A DNA stretch of 64,000 bases from Paenibacillus sp. Root52 (GTDB taxonomy: Bacteria > Bacillota > Bacilli > Paenibacillales > Paenibacillaceae), in the NCBI RefSeq assembly GCF_001426865.1, contig NZ_LMFO01000012.1, positions 373,086 through 437,085 of the forward strand. Reading direction: 5' to 3'. Shown piece by piece: positions 56,440-64,000 of this stretch. The notes beneath the pieces are model-generated. The model did no database searches, had not been told where the DNA came from, and saw only the letters and a program-made list of their open reading frames with translations. A program made the position numbers and the translations under genes. The stretch's first letter is position 1; each line of letters opens with the position of its first letter.

Positions 56440-57390
56440 TTAAAAAATACCCATGCTCAGATACCGTTCCCCGGTATCCGGCGCAATACAGAGCACCCGG
56501 TGTCCTGGCCCCAATTCCTTCGCGATGCGAAGGGCGGCCCATACCGAAGCGCCAGATGAAGGGCCAAGCAGTAGCCCTTCACGGGCAGCAAGCTGCCGCA
56601 TCGTATCTAGTGCGTCCTCATCGGACACTTGGATGATGGCATCCCATATGTCGGTATTGAGAATGTCCGGAATGAACCCTGGACTTGTACCGACAAGCTT
56701 GTGCGGTCCAGGCTCGCCGCCGGACAGCACTGGTGAACCTTTGGGCTCCACTGCATAGATGCGAATGCCAGGCAATTGTTTACGTAATTCTTCTCCAGTG
56801 CCTGTAATTGTACCGCCTGTTCCAGCCGTCGCGATGAATGCATCCAACTGTCCGTCCATTTGCTCTATAATCTCAGGAGCGGTGGTGATGCGATGAATAT
56901 CAGGGTTGGCCTGATTCTCGAATTGTTGTGGAATGAAGCTTCCGGGCAAGCTGGCATGAATCTCTTTCGCTTTGCGAATAGCACCAGGCATCCGCTCGGC
57001 AGCTGGAGTAAGCACAACTTCTGCGCCATATGCCTTAAGGATGTTAATACGTTCCTTCGACATATTATCAGGCATGATCAGAATGGCTTTGTAGCCTTTG
57101 GCTGCCGCATTCATTGCAAGGCCAATCCCCGTATTGCCGCTGGTTGGTTCAATGATGGTTGCTCCAGGAAGCAACAGCCCGGCTTGTTCAGCCTGGTAAA
57201 TCAGGTTGTAGGCCGCACGATCTTTAACACTTCCGCTTGGATTAAAATACTCCAGTTTAACGTACACCTCGGCAGAATCGCTGCCCGTGAGCCGGCTCAG
57301 CTTGACAGCAGGGGTGTTACCGATGAGCTCGGTGACATCGGCGGCAATTCCTGTATATTGTTTTGATGGTTGTATAGAGTTTGAATCCAT
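56440..57390 (-). CDS. cysK: Cysteine synthase (O-acetylserine sulfhydrylase)
   Basis: PLP enzyme that makes cysteine from O-acetylserine and sulfide. The PLP Lys lies in NPSGSVKDRAAYNL (about residues 50-63), the phosphate-binding loop in TAGTGGTITGTG, and the substrate loop in EPTSGNTGIGLA. At 316 residues it has normal length. AAGGAG is 7-8 bases before ATG 57390. It is not next to mccA/mccB or serine acetyltransferase. YrhA/MccA-type cystathionine synthases are related, but the sequence fits CysK better. Confidence 0.9.
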   Translation of the reverse strand: MDSNSIQPSKQYTGIAADVTELIGNTPAVKLSRLTGSDSAEVYVKLEYFNPSGSVKDRAAYNLIYQAEQAGLLLPGATIIEPTSGNTGIGLAMNAAAKGYKAILIMPDNMSKERINILKAYGAEVVLTPAAERMPGAIRKAKEIHASLPGSFIPQQFENQANPDIHRITTAPEIIEQMDGQLDAFIATAGTGGTITGTGEELRKQLPGIRIYAVEPKGSPVLSGGEPGPHKLVGTSPGFIPDILNTDIWDAIIQVSDEDALDTMRQLAAREGLLLGPSSGASVWAALRIAKELGPGHRVLCIAPDTGERYLSMGIF

Positions 57391-57666
57391 AAGTACAACT
57401 CCTTGATTGATAACGTTAGGATATGTTGAGAAATAAATGTCATTCCACTAGTTAAGTCTGTCCGCCAATAAGCTGCTGGGTTTGTTGTTTTGTCCACAAA
57501 CGATTTGAATTCATGTCTTATTGGAATGGTTGGATATGTTCTATTTCCATCTTAATGAAAGCGACCTTGAGAGGTCAACCTATTTGGTTAAACTAGTTAA
57601 GTCGAGCTGAAGCCTCAGGAGGGGGAGAAGCGTATAAGCGGTACGTGTAAAGGGAAAAGAAGAACA

Positions 57667-57698
57667 GGTGGGCAGATCCCCTGTTATTAAAATGTCCA
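57667..57698 (-). terminator. Possible terminator of the 57725 gene (minus strand)
   Basis: On the minus strand AACAGG and CCTGTT flank a 20-base loop and lead into CTTCTTTTCC. It is weak. The gap from 57391 to 57724 has no gene. Confidence 0.4.
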
Positions 57699-57724
57699 GA
57701 GAATCTATCCTCTGTATGTATTCA

Positions 57725-58108
57725 TCAAGATTGTGTTAGGTCCGTTTGCAGATGGCGGCTAAGCTCTTTTTTCACTTCATTGCGTGCAAATGTCCATAAC
57801 ATATAGAACCGTTGCCAGTATCCTCTACATAGATACACAGTTTCGATCCCCTCAGCTTGCCTTTTTTCCTCCAGCACTTTCACTCCGCGTGTTCTCATCT
57901 GTTGACGAAGCTGCAGCATCTCTTGAAGTACATTATTCTGAATGTTCGTTAACGAGAGGATGTATACCTCGGGCATCTTTAGCAGTAACGTGTCTAGTGT
58001 GTGAATATCCCGTTCAAGTACATCAAGAAGCAATGTGCGAACAACGAGACCTTTAATAAGGCGGTGATCCTCATCCGCAGGGGATGGGGCGGAAGCAGAG
58101 GATGACAT
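57725..58108 (-). CDS. Unknown protein under probable LexA control
   Basis: 127 residues, soluble, predicted almost wholly helical (LVVRTLLLDVLERDIHTLDT; NIQNNVLQEMLQLRQQMRTR), with aromatic residues near the end (YWQRFYMLWTFARNEVKKE). No family is recognised. AAGGAAG is 7 bases before the ATG. A perfect GAAC-N4-GTTC box lies 43 bases upstream of the start, so it should be induced by DNA damage. Its flanking genes are transcribed separately. Confidence 0.7.
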   Translation of the reverse strand: MSSSASAPSPADEDHRLIKGLVVRTLLLDVLERDIHTLDTLLLKMPEVYILSLTNIQNNVLQEMLQLRQQMRTRGVKVLEEKRQAEGIETVYLCRGYWQRFYMLWTFARNEVKKELSRHLQTDLTQS

Positions 58109-58150
58109 AAGTTCACTTCCTTATCCTATAATTGGAATTTTTTATTTACA

Positions 58151-58162
58151 GAACGTATGTTC
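58151..58162. promoter_or_regulatory. LexA (SOS) box upstream of the unknown gene
   Basis: GAACGTATGTTC is the second perfect LexA-type palindrome of the window, with AT-rich flanks typical of such promoters. The remaining gap to 58577 has no gene that I can support. Confidence 0.8.
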
Positions 58163-58577
58163 TTATATTATAATCAATATATGCAATATAGATACGTATT
58201 ACAACAGAGAATTATTGGAAGCAGGCAGACACGATGGATAGCTGTTGAGGTCTGACTGAATGTGCAAGTCCATTAGAAGGTAATTCGGAGATGAGAGAAG
58301 GGACAGGCTCACTCCAAAATAAGGTATAATTTTGGCGTGCAGAAGGAAACATAAGGGCATGAACAACTGAGCCTGATGATGTCTAACGAGGTCTTTTAGA
58401 ATTGATGGAGTAGAGTATAAAGTGAAATCAGTAATATATGAAATGAAATTGCGATATAGAAATGACCATAGGAACATTAGAAACAAATGAATACTTCGAA
58501 ATAAACAAGGATGATGCGGAGGAATCCCAGATAAGGTGAGATTTCGTTAAGCTTCTGAAGTCGTAGGTATAAGCAAT

Positions 58578-58605
58578 AAAAAAGCTCTGCCTTGGGCGGC
58601 AGAGC
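58578..58605 (-). terminator. Terminator of the TIR operon (minus strand)
   Basis: GCTCTGCC (58584-58591) pairs with GGCAGAGC (58598-58605); on the minus strand the stem is followed by TTTTTTA. It separates the TIR operon from the SOS gene. Confidence 0.88.
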
Positions 58606-58678
58606 CTGTGAAATACTGCCGATTCAGCGGCAGTCAAATGATATGTTCGGACTAAAATACAATGCTACAAGCGAGAGT

Positions 58679-58912
58679 TTAAGCAAGATATTGTGGTTTC
58701 TCGTAAAGAGCTTCTTTTTCCAAAATGACCTTATAAGGTCGTTCTTTACCCTTTAGAGAAGGACCAATTGTAATGAGTGGCACGGCCGGTTTGTGGAAAC
58801 GTTCCTCTTCCTTAGGTTCCGGAACCGGTCGTGATGATTCAGGCGCAGAACTGAGGCGTACCTTTTTCTCGCTGCCCCAGCGCTTGCTTATTTTTTTCAT
58901 TTCCGGTCTCAT
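58679..58912 (-). CDS. Small basic protein coupled to the TIR protein
   Basis: 77 residues, rich in Lys, Arg, Glu and Pro (SSAPESSRPVPEPKEEERFH; GPSLKGKERPYKVILEKEAL), no membrane segment and no recognised family. It overlaps the TIR gene by four bases (ATGA), and GGAGGCG is about 7 bases before its ATG, so it is clearly translated with the TIR protein. It could be an inhibitor, adaptor or target-recognition subunit. Its function is unknown. Confidence 0.7.
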   Translation of the reverse strand: MRPEMKKISKRWGSEKKVRLSSAPESSRPVPEPKEEERFHKPAVPLITIGPSLKGKERPYKVILEKEALYEKPQYLA

Positions 58913-59946
58913 TCCGGGTCGCCTCCTAACAAATCGTTGATGGCGTTGAACAGTTGACGGTTCTGGAGGTCAATCTGCTGGAATACCGCCTCATCCGCTT
59001 CAATATGGCCAATGATATGCACCGTAATGACATACCTCTTGGCTACAGGATAGCATAGCAGATATTCTTTCTCAAGGTAATCGTCGTATAGATTGATTTT
59101 GATTTTATTTTCGCGGTAAGAATCAATGACTAGTATTCGTTTTGGATCATCAGGTTGTTTGTCATCATTAGCAGATAAGTCATATTTTCTTCCCGGTTCC
59201 CCAACATTACCACATAATTGCTCTATATAACCACGGTCATCTGTACGGTAGATGGCTGTACCCCTAACAGCGAATGGAGATTGAGATACAAAGGCAGTTC
59301 GCAGTGCGTCGCTCATTCGCTCCAGCATCTTGTCATCTGCTCTGCGGGTGCGCAGCAATTCCCTAAAGAATCGCAGCAGCTTGAGCAGCTGCACCCGCGC
59401 CTCTCCTTCGGTTAGTTTGTGTTTCTCAATAATTCGCTCCATCTCAGGATCGCTCCAGCGTCCCTGTTCTTCGATGCTGTCCGCAATTTTGGAACAAGCT
59501 ACCGAGACGGCGGGCGCCCATTTTCCATCTGATCGAATTTCATATACCAATGGATTTAACCCCAGTAGATCTGTAGGCATACGTAATCCTTCGACTTTTG
59601 CAGCGTCCTTGATATCTGTAATATCCTCAGGAAGAATGAAAAAAATACGTTTTCGTCCCAGACGTCCCATAAACAAACCCATTTCCAGCATTGTATTATC
59701 ACGAACCGAGGCGTAGTACTTTCCACGGATTTTGGATATATCATCTGGATGGAAGATAAAAATGGCAAAGTCGGTTGTACGTACTTCTGCTTCCAAATCA
59801 TCCATTGTATAACTGCTTGGATTAAAAACCCCAGAGTACCAAGGGGTAACCTCGGCCGAGAAACGCAAGTTTTCGTGTACTGCTGCTGCAATCGGCTTCG
59901 CTTCCAGCGAGCAGCCAATAAACACTCTTGGCTTTAACGTTTTCAT
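58909..59946 (-). CDS. TIR-domain (CapTIR/Pycsar-effector type) protein with GAF-like C-terminal domain
   Basis: About 345 residues. Residues 6-130 match the prokaryotic TIR-like family found in CBASS/Pycsar effectors: RVFIGCSLEAKPIAAAVHEN, VTPWYSGVFNPSSYTMDDL, FAIFIFHPDD and SVRDNTMLEMGLFMGRLGRK, whose Glu (residue 88 from ATG 59946) is the predicted NADase catalytic residue. A helical linker (about 150-210) leads to a domain that reads like GAF (about 215-340; RGTAIYRTDDRGYIEQLCGN, LLCYPVAKRYVITVHIIGHI). No nucleotide cyclase or CD-NTase gene is adjacent. GAGGCGG precedes ATG 59946; TTG 59949 is also possible. Confidence 0.82.
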   Translation of the reverse strand: MKTLKPRVFIGCSLEAKPIAAAVHENLRFSAEVTPWYSGVFNPSSYTMDDLEAEVRTTDFAIFIFHPDDISKIRGKYYASVRDNTMLEMGLFMGRLGRKRIFFILPEDITDIKDAAKVEGLRMPTDLLGLNPLVYEIRSDGKWAPAVSVACSKIADSIEEQGRWSDPEMERIIEKHKLTEGEARVQLLKLLRFFRELLRTRRADDKMLERMSDALRTAFVSQSPFAVRGTAIYRTDDRGYIEQLCGNVGEPGRKYDLSANDDKQPDDPKRILVIDSYRENKIKINLYDDYLEKEYLLCYPVAKRYVITVHIIGHIEADEAVFQQIDLQNRQLFNAINDLLGGDPE

Positions 59947-60403
59947 CAATCCGCCTCGCTTAAACGGTAGTGGGATTCAATTGTTATATTATACCATAAA
60001 AAGCAGAGTAAGTCTGGAAAACGTCTGCACCTGTTGCCAAATATTTAAAAATACATTTGCTACAGTGTATGTATGACGGGTAGATGATTGCTTTACTTTT
60101 CTCGAAAAAATAAAAAAAGCCCCAAATTGTCACAGATGGGTGACTGGACAGTTATATTTGAAGCCATCGGTCATAGAATGAAGGAGCAGGTTGCACGATT
60201 AGTAAGAGAACCTAGTACTGGTGTGGCTGTTTGACGGTTAATCAAGGACAGAGCCTGCTTTATGCGCGTTTTTGATGGGTCGGTTGTTTAGACCCACTCC
60301 CGTCGGTGTTATATAATAGAAGAACAAGCAAGTTAGCTTTGGTGTTTAAGCAGAATTGAATGATTACAGATTTGGAGTCACGTTTTTGAACTTATATTCA
60401 CAC
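59947..60403 (-). other. Upstream region of the TIR operon
   Basis: No gene. AT-rich stretches upstream of 59960 could hold its promoter. A GTCAC/GTGAC hairpin follows an A-run near 60110-60155. No cyclic-nucleotide synthase or other defence gene was found in this gap. Confidence 0.4.
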
Positions 60404-60537
60404 AGGAACGGAGAGTGCAGAACCCATCTGTAGAAGCGAAGCGCTCGCGTTTATCACAGGATTTTTCCTTTTAAAAAAAGGAATCACAAAAATCCGGGGA
60501 TAACAGCGATCGAAAGAGGGTACTGCAATCGGAGTGG
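60404..60537 (+). repeat. Dispersed structured repeat, copy D (upstream of the YitT gene)
   Basis: Keeps GGAACGGAGAG, GTAGAAGCGAAGCGCTCGC, the long hairpin with inner arms TTCCTTTT/AAAAGGAA, the core CCGGGGATAACAGCGATCG and ATCGGAGTGG. Like copy B it lacks the AAGCTTTC hairpin. It lies about 335 bases before the YitT start. Confidence 0.82.
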
Positions 60538-60871
60538 TTAGGTGTGAAACAAGGTGTTCAATGTTGTGCCTCTGTAATGTTTCAGTTCGTTTAACCAGGC
60601 ACAGCTAACCAACAAAAGATAGAAAGGATCAGGATACCATGAGTTCCCGAAGGACAATCTCCCCAAGGACGATCTGGAAACGTTACGATCTCTCATACAC
60701 ATAGCGCCCCTTGTAGAGTAAACCAACCGTAGAAAAAAAACGGCTGACTCTGCGAAAGAGGGGATTGGAAATGAAGATTCGAAGGACATATACGATGATT
60801 TCTTCCAGGCTTGCCTTTTGCAGGGTACGGTCGGTCTAAAAAACCAACCTACAAACTGCGAGGGAACCTGT

Positions 60872-61600
60872 ATGAAGAGAACATCGTTAACAATGCAACA
60901 AGTGAAGACAGAAGCGGGCAAGCTCGCGATTATGCTGCTCGGTACATTTATTTTGGCGTTTGCCTACTATCACATTAATTTTCAGAATCATTTATCGGAG
61001 GGCGGATTTGTCGGTCTGGCCCTGTTAGGGAAATACGCAACAGGTTTATCTCCGGCAATTGGCATGCTGCTGCTGGACATTCCTGTCATGATTCTAGCCT
61101 GGTACCTTAAGGGTTGGAGATTCATGATTCAGGCGCTACTTGGTGTAGGTGCATTCTCCCTATTCTATGATGGCTTTGAACGATATTCTACACTAGTGAT
61201 GTCGTTTAATGGGAACCTGTGGATTCCTGCAGTTCTATCCGGTGTGTTGACAGGGGTAGGGGCAGGGATTGTGCTTCGATTTGGCGGAGCGACAGGTGGA
61301 GACGATATTCTGGCGGTACTGGTTAGCCGCTGGAAGGGATGGAAACTGGGAACAGTTTTCTTTGTCAGTGATGCATTTGTATTGGGATTGTCGCTTTTCT
61401 TTCTTCCGGTAAAAGAAACTTTATATACGATTCTGGCCGTATGGATTGCGAGTAAAGTCATTACGTACGTCGTGAGTATCCCAGCACGCGGAACGGTTGT
61501 TACAACTTCTGCTGTTAAACTGCCGATCCCATCGGTAGCGACCAAGGCTGTGAACGTTGCTTCGCAGCGCACTTCGGTAGCAAGAGGGGTAACACATTAA
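60872..61600 (+). CDS. YitT-family membrane protein
   Basis: About 242 residues, five or six helices (AIMLLGTFILAFAYYHINFQ; EGGFVGLALLGKY; VLSGVLTGVGAGIVLRFGGA; GGDDILAVL). This is the DUF161/YitT membrane region, whose function is unknown. The C-terminal DUF2179 domain found in many YitT proteins is absent; a Thr/Val-rich tail replaces it. GAGGGAA is 5 bases before ATG 60872; the frame opens at 60818 without an SD. Confidence 0.82.
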   Translation: MKRTSLTMQQVKTEAGKLAIMLLGTFILAFAYYHINFQNHLSEGGFVGLALLGKYATGLSPAIGMLLLDIPVMILAWYLKGWRFMIQALLGVGAFSLFYDGFERYSTLVMSFNGNLWIPAVLSGVLTGVGAGIVLRFGGATGGDDILAVLVSRWKGWKLGTVFFVSDAFVLGLSLFFLPVKETLYTILAVWIASKVITYVVSIPARGTVVTTSAVKLPIPSVATKAVNVASQRTSVARGVTH

Positions 61601-61656
61601 CCATACGTTTCAGAACCATAGATGGATGAACGGTACAACAAGATATTTGAATGAAC

Positions 61657-61703
61657 AAAATCCCATTTGCCTGCGATATCAGCGGCAGATGGGATTTTGT
61701 TTT
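61657..61703 (+). terminator. Terminator after the YitT gene, probably bidirectional
   Basis: AAAATCCCATTTGCC (61657-61671) pairs with GGCAGATGGGATTTT (61684-61698) with one mismatch, then GTTTTT. It also lies just after the stop of the convergent gene at 61714. Confidence 0.88.
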
Positions 61704-61713
61704 TCAGGACATG

Positions 61714-62181
61714 TTAGGATTTAATCGATGAAGCAATCTGTCCATCCTGATTATGGATAATGGCTCGAATGTTCTGTTTATGGCTGAGTGCTTTGGCTGC
61801 GTCCACGGCCTCTGCTTTTGTCTCGAAAGTGGACTGATAAGAGGATTTTCCTTCCTCCTTAATAGCCCAGCCAGAATCTGTAGGCACAACATGAATGTTA
61901 TCATGACTCTTCGAAGAAGCTACAGGTTCAGAATGACGACGCTCCGCTGAGGATGAATGGCGATTGTCAGATTTTTTAGGGGAAGAGGAGTCGGGATTAG
62001 AATGTGGGGATTCAGGATGATTCTCGCCCCACTCTTCAGCTTTAGCTGTAGCGATAGGAATAGCTCGTCCTTCCTCATAACCATCCTCCAGTAGAGCATT
62101 AGCGATCTCAATGGCCTTGTGTCGGATACGTGGCTCTAGATTTTTCATTGAGACAGGATAATCATGTTTGTTCCAAGGCAT
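61714..62181 (-). CDS. DUF2188-containing protein
   Basis: 155 residues, soluble. The N-terminal part (about 1-55; MPWNKHDYPVSMKNLEPRIR, AIPIATAKAEEW) resembles short ChaB-like/DUF-type stress proteins, then a Ser/His/Pro-rich linker, then the C-terminal DUF2188 fold (about 96-150; VVPTDSGWAIKEEGK, AVDAAKALSHKQN). CAGGAGGG is 7 bases before ATG 62181. Related short proteins are often general-stress genes, but no function is established. Confidence 0.8.
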   Translation of the reverse strand: MPWNKHDYPVSMKNLEPRIRHKAIEIANALLEDGYEEGRAIPIATAKAEEWGENHPESPHSNPDSSSPKKSDNRHSSSAERRHSEPVASSKSHDNIHVVPTDSGWAIKEEGKSSYQSTFETKAEAVDAAKALSHKQNIRAIIHNQDGQIASSIKS

Positions 62182-62378
62182 ATGAATTCCCTCCTGTGCA
62201 ATATTGGATTAGTTGTATATTACCCTCTCCAGGAAGGGATAAACGAAAGGATTTTGTTTGAAGAGAAAGTGACTAAGCTGATCTGCATAGAGGAGGATCC
62301 TATACTTTTGAAGGAACGAGGGGTATAATGCTGTTCAGGTATTAATGAACTAATTAGGGGAATAAAGGAGATTTACAT

Positions 62379-63182
62379 ATGTTCAGTCTAAGCTTAGCTA
62401 TTCCAATGGTATTTACCATGTTAATTCATGCAGCGGATAGTTTATCCTATGCTTTGCGTCTTGGTGGACTTCGTACTCGTAGAATTGCATTAGCGATATC
62501 GTTATCTGGGATTTTATTGTTAGTATCACGCACGTCCAATATGGCACAAGGGCCGATGGTCGGCAATTTGGTAGATACAGCTTCCAATGGGGGAACAACG
62601 AATTTTGCAACACAGCTTCATTGGTTAATGGGAGCGGCAACGATCGGAACAGCACTTGCTATTCTTTGTTTTCCAACGATGGTCAAGCTGTCTTCCCGAA
62701 TGGTCGTACATTTCGAAGCAGCGGGCTCCATTCCAACGATGGTTCGTGGTATGCTGAAGCGTAGTAAGATGAAGAATGCGATGTATTATATTACTCCACC
62801 GTCATGGGTGATGGCGAAGCGATTAGTCCAACATGGCATGCCTAGACGTCTGATGATGTTGAACATTGCCGTGACGGCAATCTATACAACGGGTGTACTT
62901 TCAAGTTTGTATGCGGCATACCTGTATCCTAGTCAGGCAATTGCTGCTTCCCAATCCACAGGATTAATCAATGGTATTGCAACCATTTTGCTCACCATCC
63001 TGATTGATCCACGCATTTCTCTTCTTAGTGACAAGTCATTACGCGGCGAGATTCGGTTGGATCGGATGAACCAAATCTATGGCTGTATGCTCGTATCCCG
63101 TTTGTTCGGTACGTTGCTTGCACAGCTGCTGTTGATTCCTTTTGCATATTGGATCGGCTGGATCGTAGGTTTAATACATTGA
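62379..63182 (+). CDS. amj: Lipid II flippase Amj family protein
   Basis: 267 residues with six or more helices, similar to B. subtilis Amj (YdaH), the alternative lipid II flippase that backs up MurJ. Family-like segments are LIHAADSLSYALRLGGLRTR, LLLVSRTSNMAQGPMVG and a C-terminal helix pair. AAAGGAGA lies about 8 bases before the ATG. Amj is induced by envelope stress in B. subtilis; no such promoter can be assigned here. It is monocistronic, with a terminator at 63276. Confidence 0.85.
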   Translation: MFSLSLAIPMVFTMLIHAADSLSYALRLGGLRTRRIALAISLSGILLLVSRTSNMAQGPMVGNLVDTASNGGTTNFATQLHWLMGAATIGTALAILCFPTMVKLSSRMVVHFEAAGSIPTMVRGMLKRSKMKNAMYYITPPSWVMAKRLVQHGMPRRLMMLNIAVTAIYTTGVLSSLYAAYLYPSQAIAASQSTGLINGIATILLTILIDPRISLLSDKSLRGEIRLDRMNQIYGCMLVSRLFGTLLAQLLLIPFAYWIGWIVGLIH

Positions 63183-63275
63183 TCTCTCCTGATCTTGAGG
63201 GGTACCAACGTATTTGAGCCGCTGATATGTATATTTCTGAATCCATCCAAGAAGTTTAGGCTATAGCCATAATAA

Positions 63276-63304
63276 AAAGCAACGGCGAGTATGCCGTTGC
63301 TTTT
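63276..63304. terminator. Bidirectional terminator between amj and msrAB
   Basis: AAAAGCAACGGC and GCCGTTGCTTTT form a perfect stem around GAGTAT, with A and T runs on both sides. Confidence 0.9.
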
Positions 63305-63347
63305 CTGTGTATCGTTCATATTTCAGTTCAGTGTATGCATCCTACGT

Positions 63348-64000
63348 TTAACGTGCTTCGTTAAAAAGTACGGCATACTCGCCGTAGCCTTCCTTCTGAA
63401 GATCCTCTTTGGGTACAAAACGCAGGGCAGCCGAGTTAATGCAATACCGCATACCTCCAGCTTCCGCAGGGCCGTCGTTGAACAGGTGACCCAGATGGGA
63501 ATCGCCTTCCCGACTTCTCACCTCAGTACGAATCATGAAGTGACTAAGATCGGTTTTCTCCTTCACGTTGTAGTCGCGAAGAGGGCGTGTGAAGCTTGGC
63601 CAGCCGCAACCGGAATCGTATTTGTCTGTAGAACTGAAGAGTGGCTCTCCAGACACGATATCGACGTAAATGCCGTCTCCATGGTGATCCCAGAATTCGT
63701 TATGGAAAGCAGGCTCTGTTGCATTGTTCTGCGTAACCTCGAATTGCAGAGGGGTCAGGCGCTCTTTGAGGCTATTTTTGTCCACATTGGTCGACCAGTT
63801 ATGCTCGATAAAGTCTTGACGACCAGAACCTTTGCTATACCGCTTGTAGTGGGCAGGGTTCTTCCGATGGTAATTTTGGTGATGCTCCTCAGCCTCATAG
63901 AACGTTTTTGCTGGCAAAATAGGAGTAAAGATCGGTTTATCAAACCGTCCGCTCTGTTCTAGTGCTGCTTTTGATGCTTCCGCAATCTCACGCTGCTCCT
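63348..64000 (-). CDS. msrAB: Methionine sulfoxide reductase MsrA-MsrB fusion (5' end outside window)
   Basis: The frame stays open to the window edge, so the N-terminal MsrA catalytic part is missing. What is seen is the MsrA C-terminus ([27 protein letters not shown]) followed by a complete MsrB domain: [16 protein letters not shown], the HLGHLF motif, and the catalytic [14 protein letters not shown]. Only one Cys of the usual zinc CxxC pairs (DSGCGWPSF) is visible, so this MsrB is of the zinc-free type. It reduces both epimers of methionine sulfoxide. The ATG at 63917 is internal. Confidence 0.93.
   Translation of the reverse strand, partial: EQREIAEASKAALEQSGRFDKPIFTPILPAKTFYEAEEHHQNYHRKNPAHYKRYSKGSGRQDFIEHNWSTNVDKNSLKERLTPLQFEVTQNNATEPAFHNEFWDHHGDGIYVDIVSGEPLFSSTDKYDSGCGWPSFTRPLRDYNVKEKTDLSHFMIRTEVRSREGDSHLGHLFNDGPAEAGGMRYCINSAALRFVPKEDLQKEGYGEYAVLFNEAR

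Noticed and set aside
58199..58486. 95-codon minus-strand frame between the SOS box and the TIR operon
   Set aside because: No SD, overlaps AT-rich non-coding DNA and lies where the terminator and promoter signals are; the hydrophobic translation is typical of AT-rich sequence.
60538..60921. 127-codon minus-strand frame opposite the YitT leader
   Set aside because: It runs antisense through the leader into yitT, has no SD, and its translation has no protein-like pattern.
1..64000. CRISPR array, tRNA, rRNA or prophage genes
   Set aside because: I saw no regularly spaced repeats, no tRNA- or rRNA-like sequence and no phage structural or integrase gene.

Overview
The window looks like a chromosomal segment of an endospore-forming Firmicute, most likely Paenibacillus. 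The order def-fmt-rsmB-rlmN-prpC-prkC-rsgA-rpe-spoVM-rpmB-fakA-recG is the conserved Bacillales housekeeping block. spoVM is present, Shine-Dalgarno sites are strong, TTG and GTG starts are common, and base composition is moderate. The genus is inferred from overall resemblance; no rRNA or tRNA gene was seen.

Layout. 1-15.6 kb is the housekeeping block: protein maturation, rRNA methylation, the PrpC/PrkC signalling pair, ribosome assembly, SpoVM, L28, the FakA/FakB fatty acid kinase pair and RecG. 15.6-24.8 kb has two MITE-like repeats, a sporulation-like protein, a LytS/LytTR two-component system beside an OFA-type transporter, a GNAT enzyme, glutaminase, and a Y-family polymerase/YolD operon preceded by a LexA box. 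25.6-33.7 kb is a six-gene same-strand cluster that looks like an exopolysaccharide locus: two membrane-anchored glycosidase-like proteins, a HEAT-repeat protein, a GT2 synthase, an atypical response regulator and a nucleotide-sugar dehydrogenase. 34-41.4 kb has an AraC regulator, an SsuD-type monooxygenase, a sugar ABC importer lacking its ATPase, and a NiaP-like transporter bracketed by two related inverted-repeat elements. 41.6-46.5 kb has a SleB-type hydrolase, a sarcosine-oxidase-like flavoenzyme, YaaA and an SPFH operon. 46.6-49.8 kb is an AT-rich accessory patch of unknown small genes and gene debris. 49.9-57.4 kb has pectate lyase with a cre site, catalase, a DinG/XPD-type helicase and cysteine synthase. 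57.7-64 kb has an SOS-type unknown gene, a two-gene TIR-domain operon, YitT, a DUF2188-type protein, Amj and the C-terminal part of an MsrA-MsrB fusion.

Most notable: (i) four dispersed copies of a structured leader-like repeat, with compensatory base changes in its main hairpin, each upstream of a + strand gene; (ii) a TIR-domain effector fused to a GAF-like domain and translationally coupled to a small basic protein, a possible undescribed NAD-depleting defence module; (iii) two genes whose sequence argues for rare start codons (ATC and CTG); (iv) a response regulator with Glu at the phosphoacceptor position; (v) two perfect LexA-type palindromes that assign an unknown gene to the SOS response.
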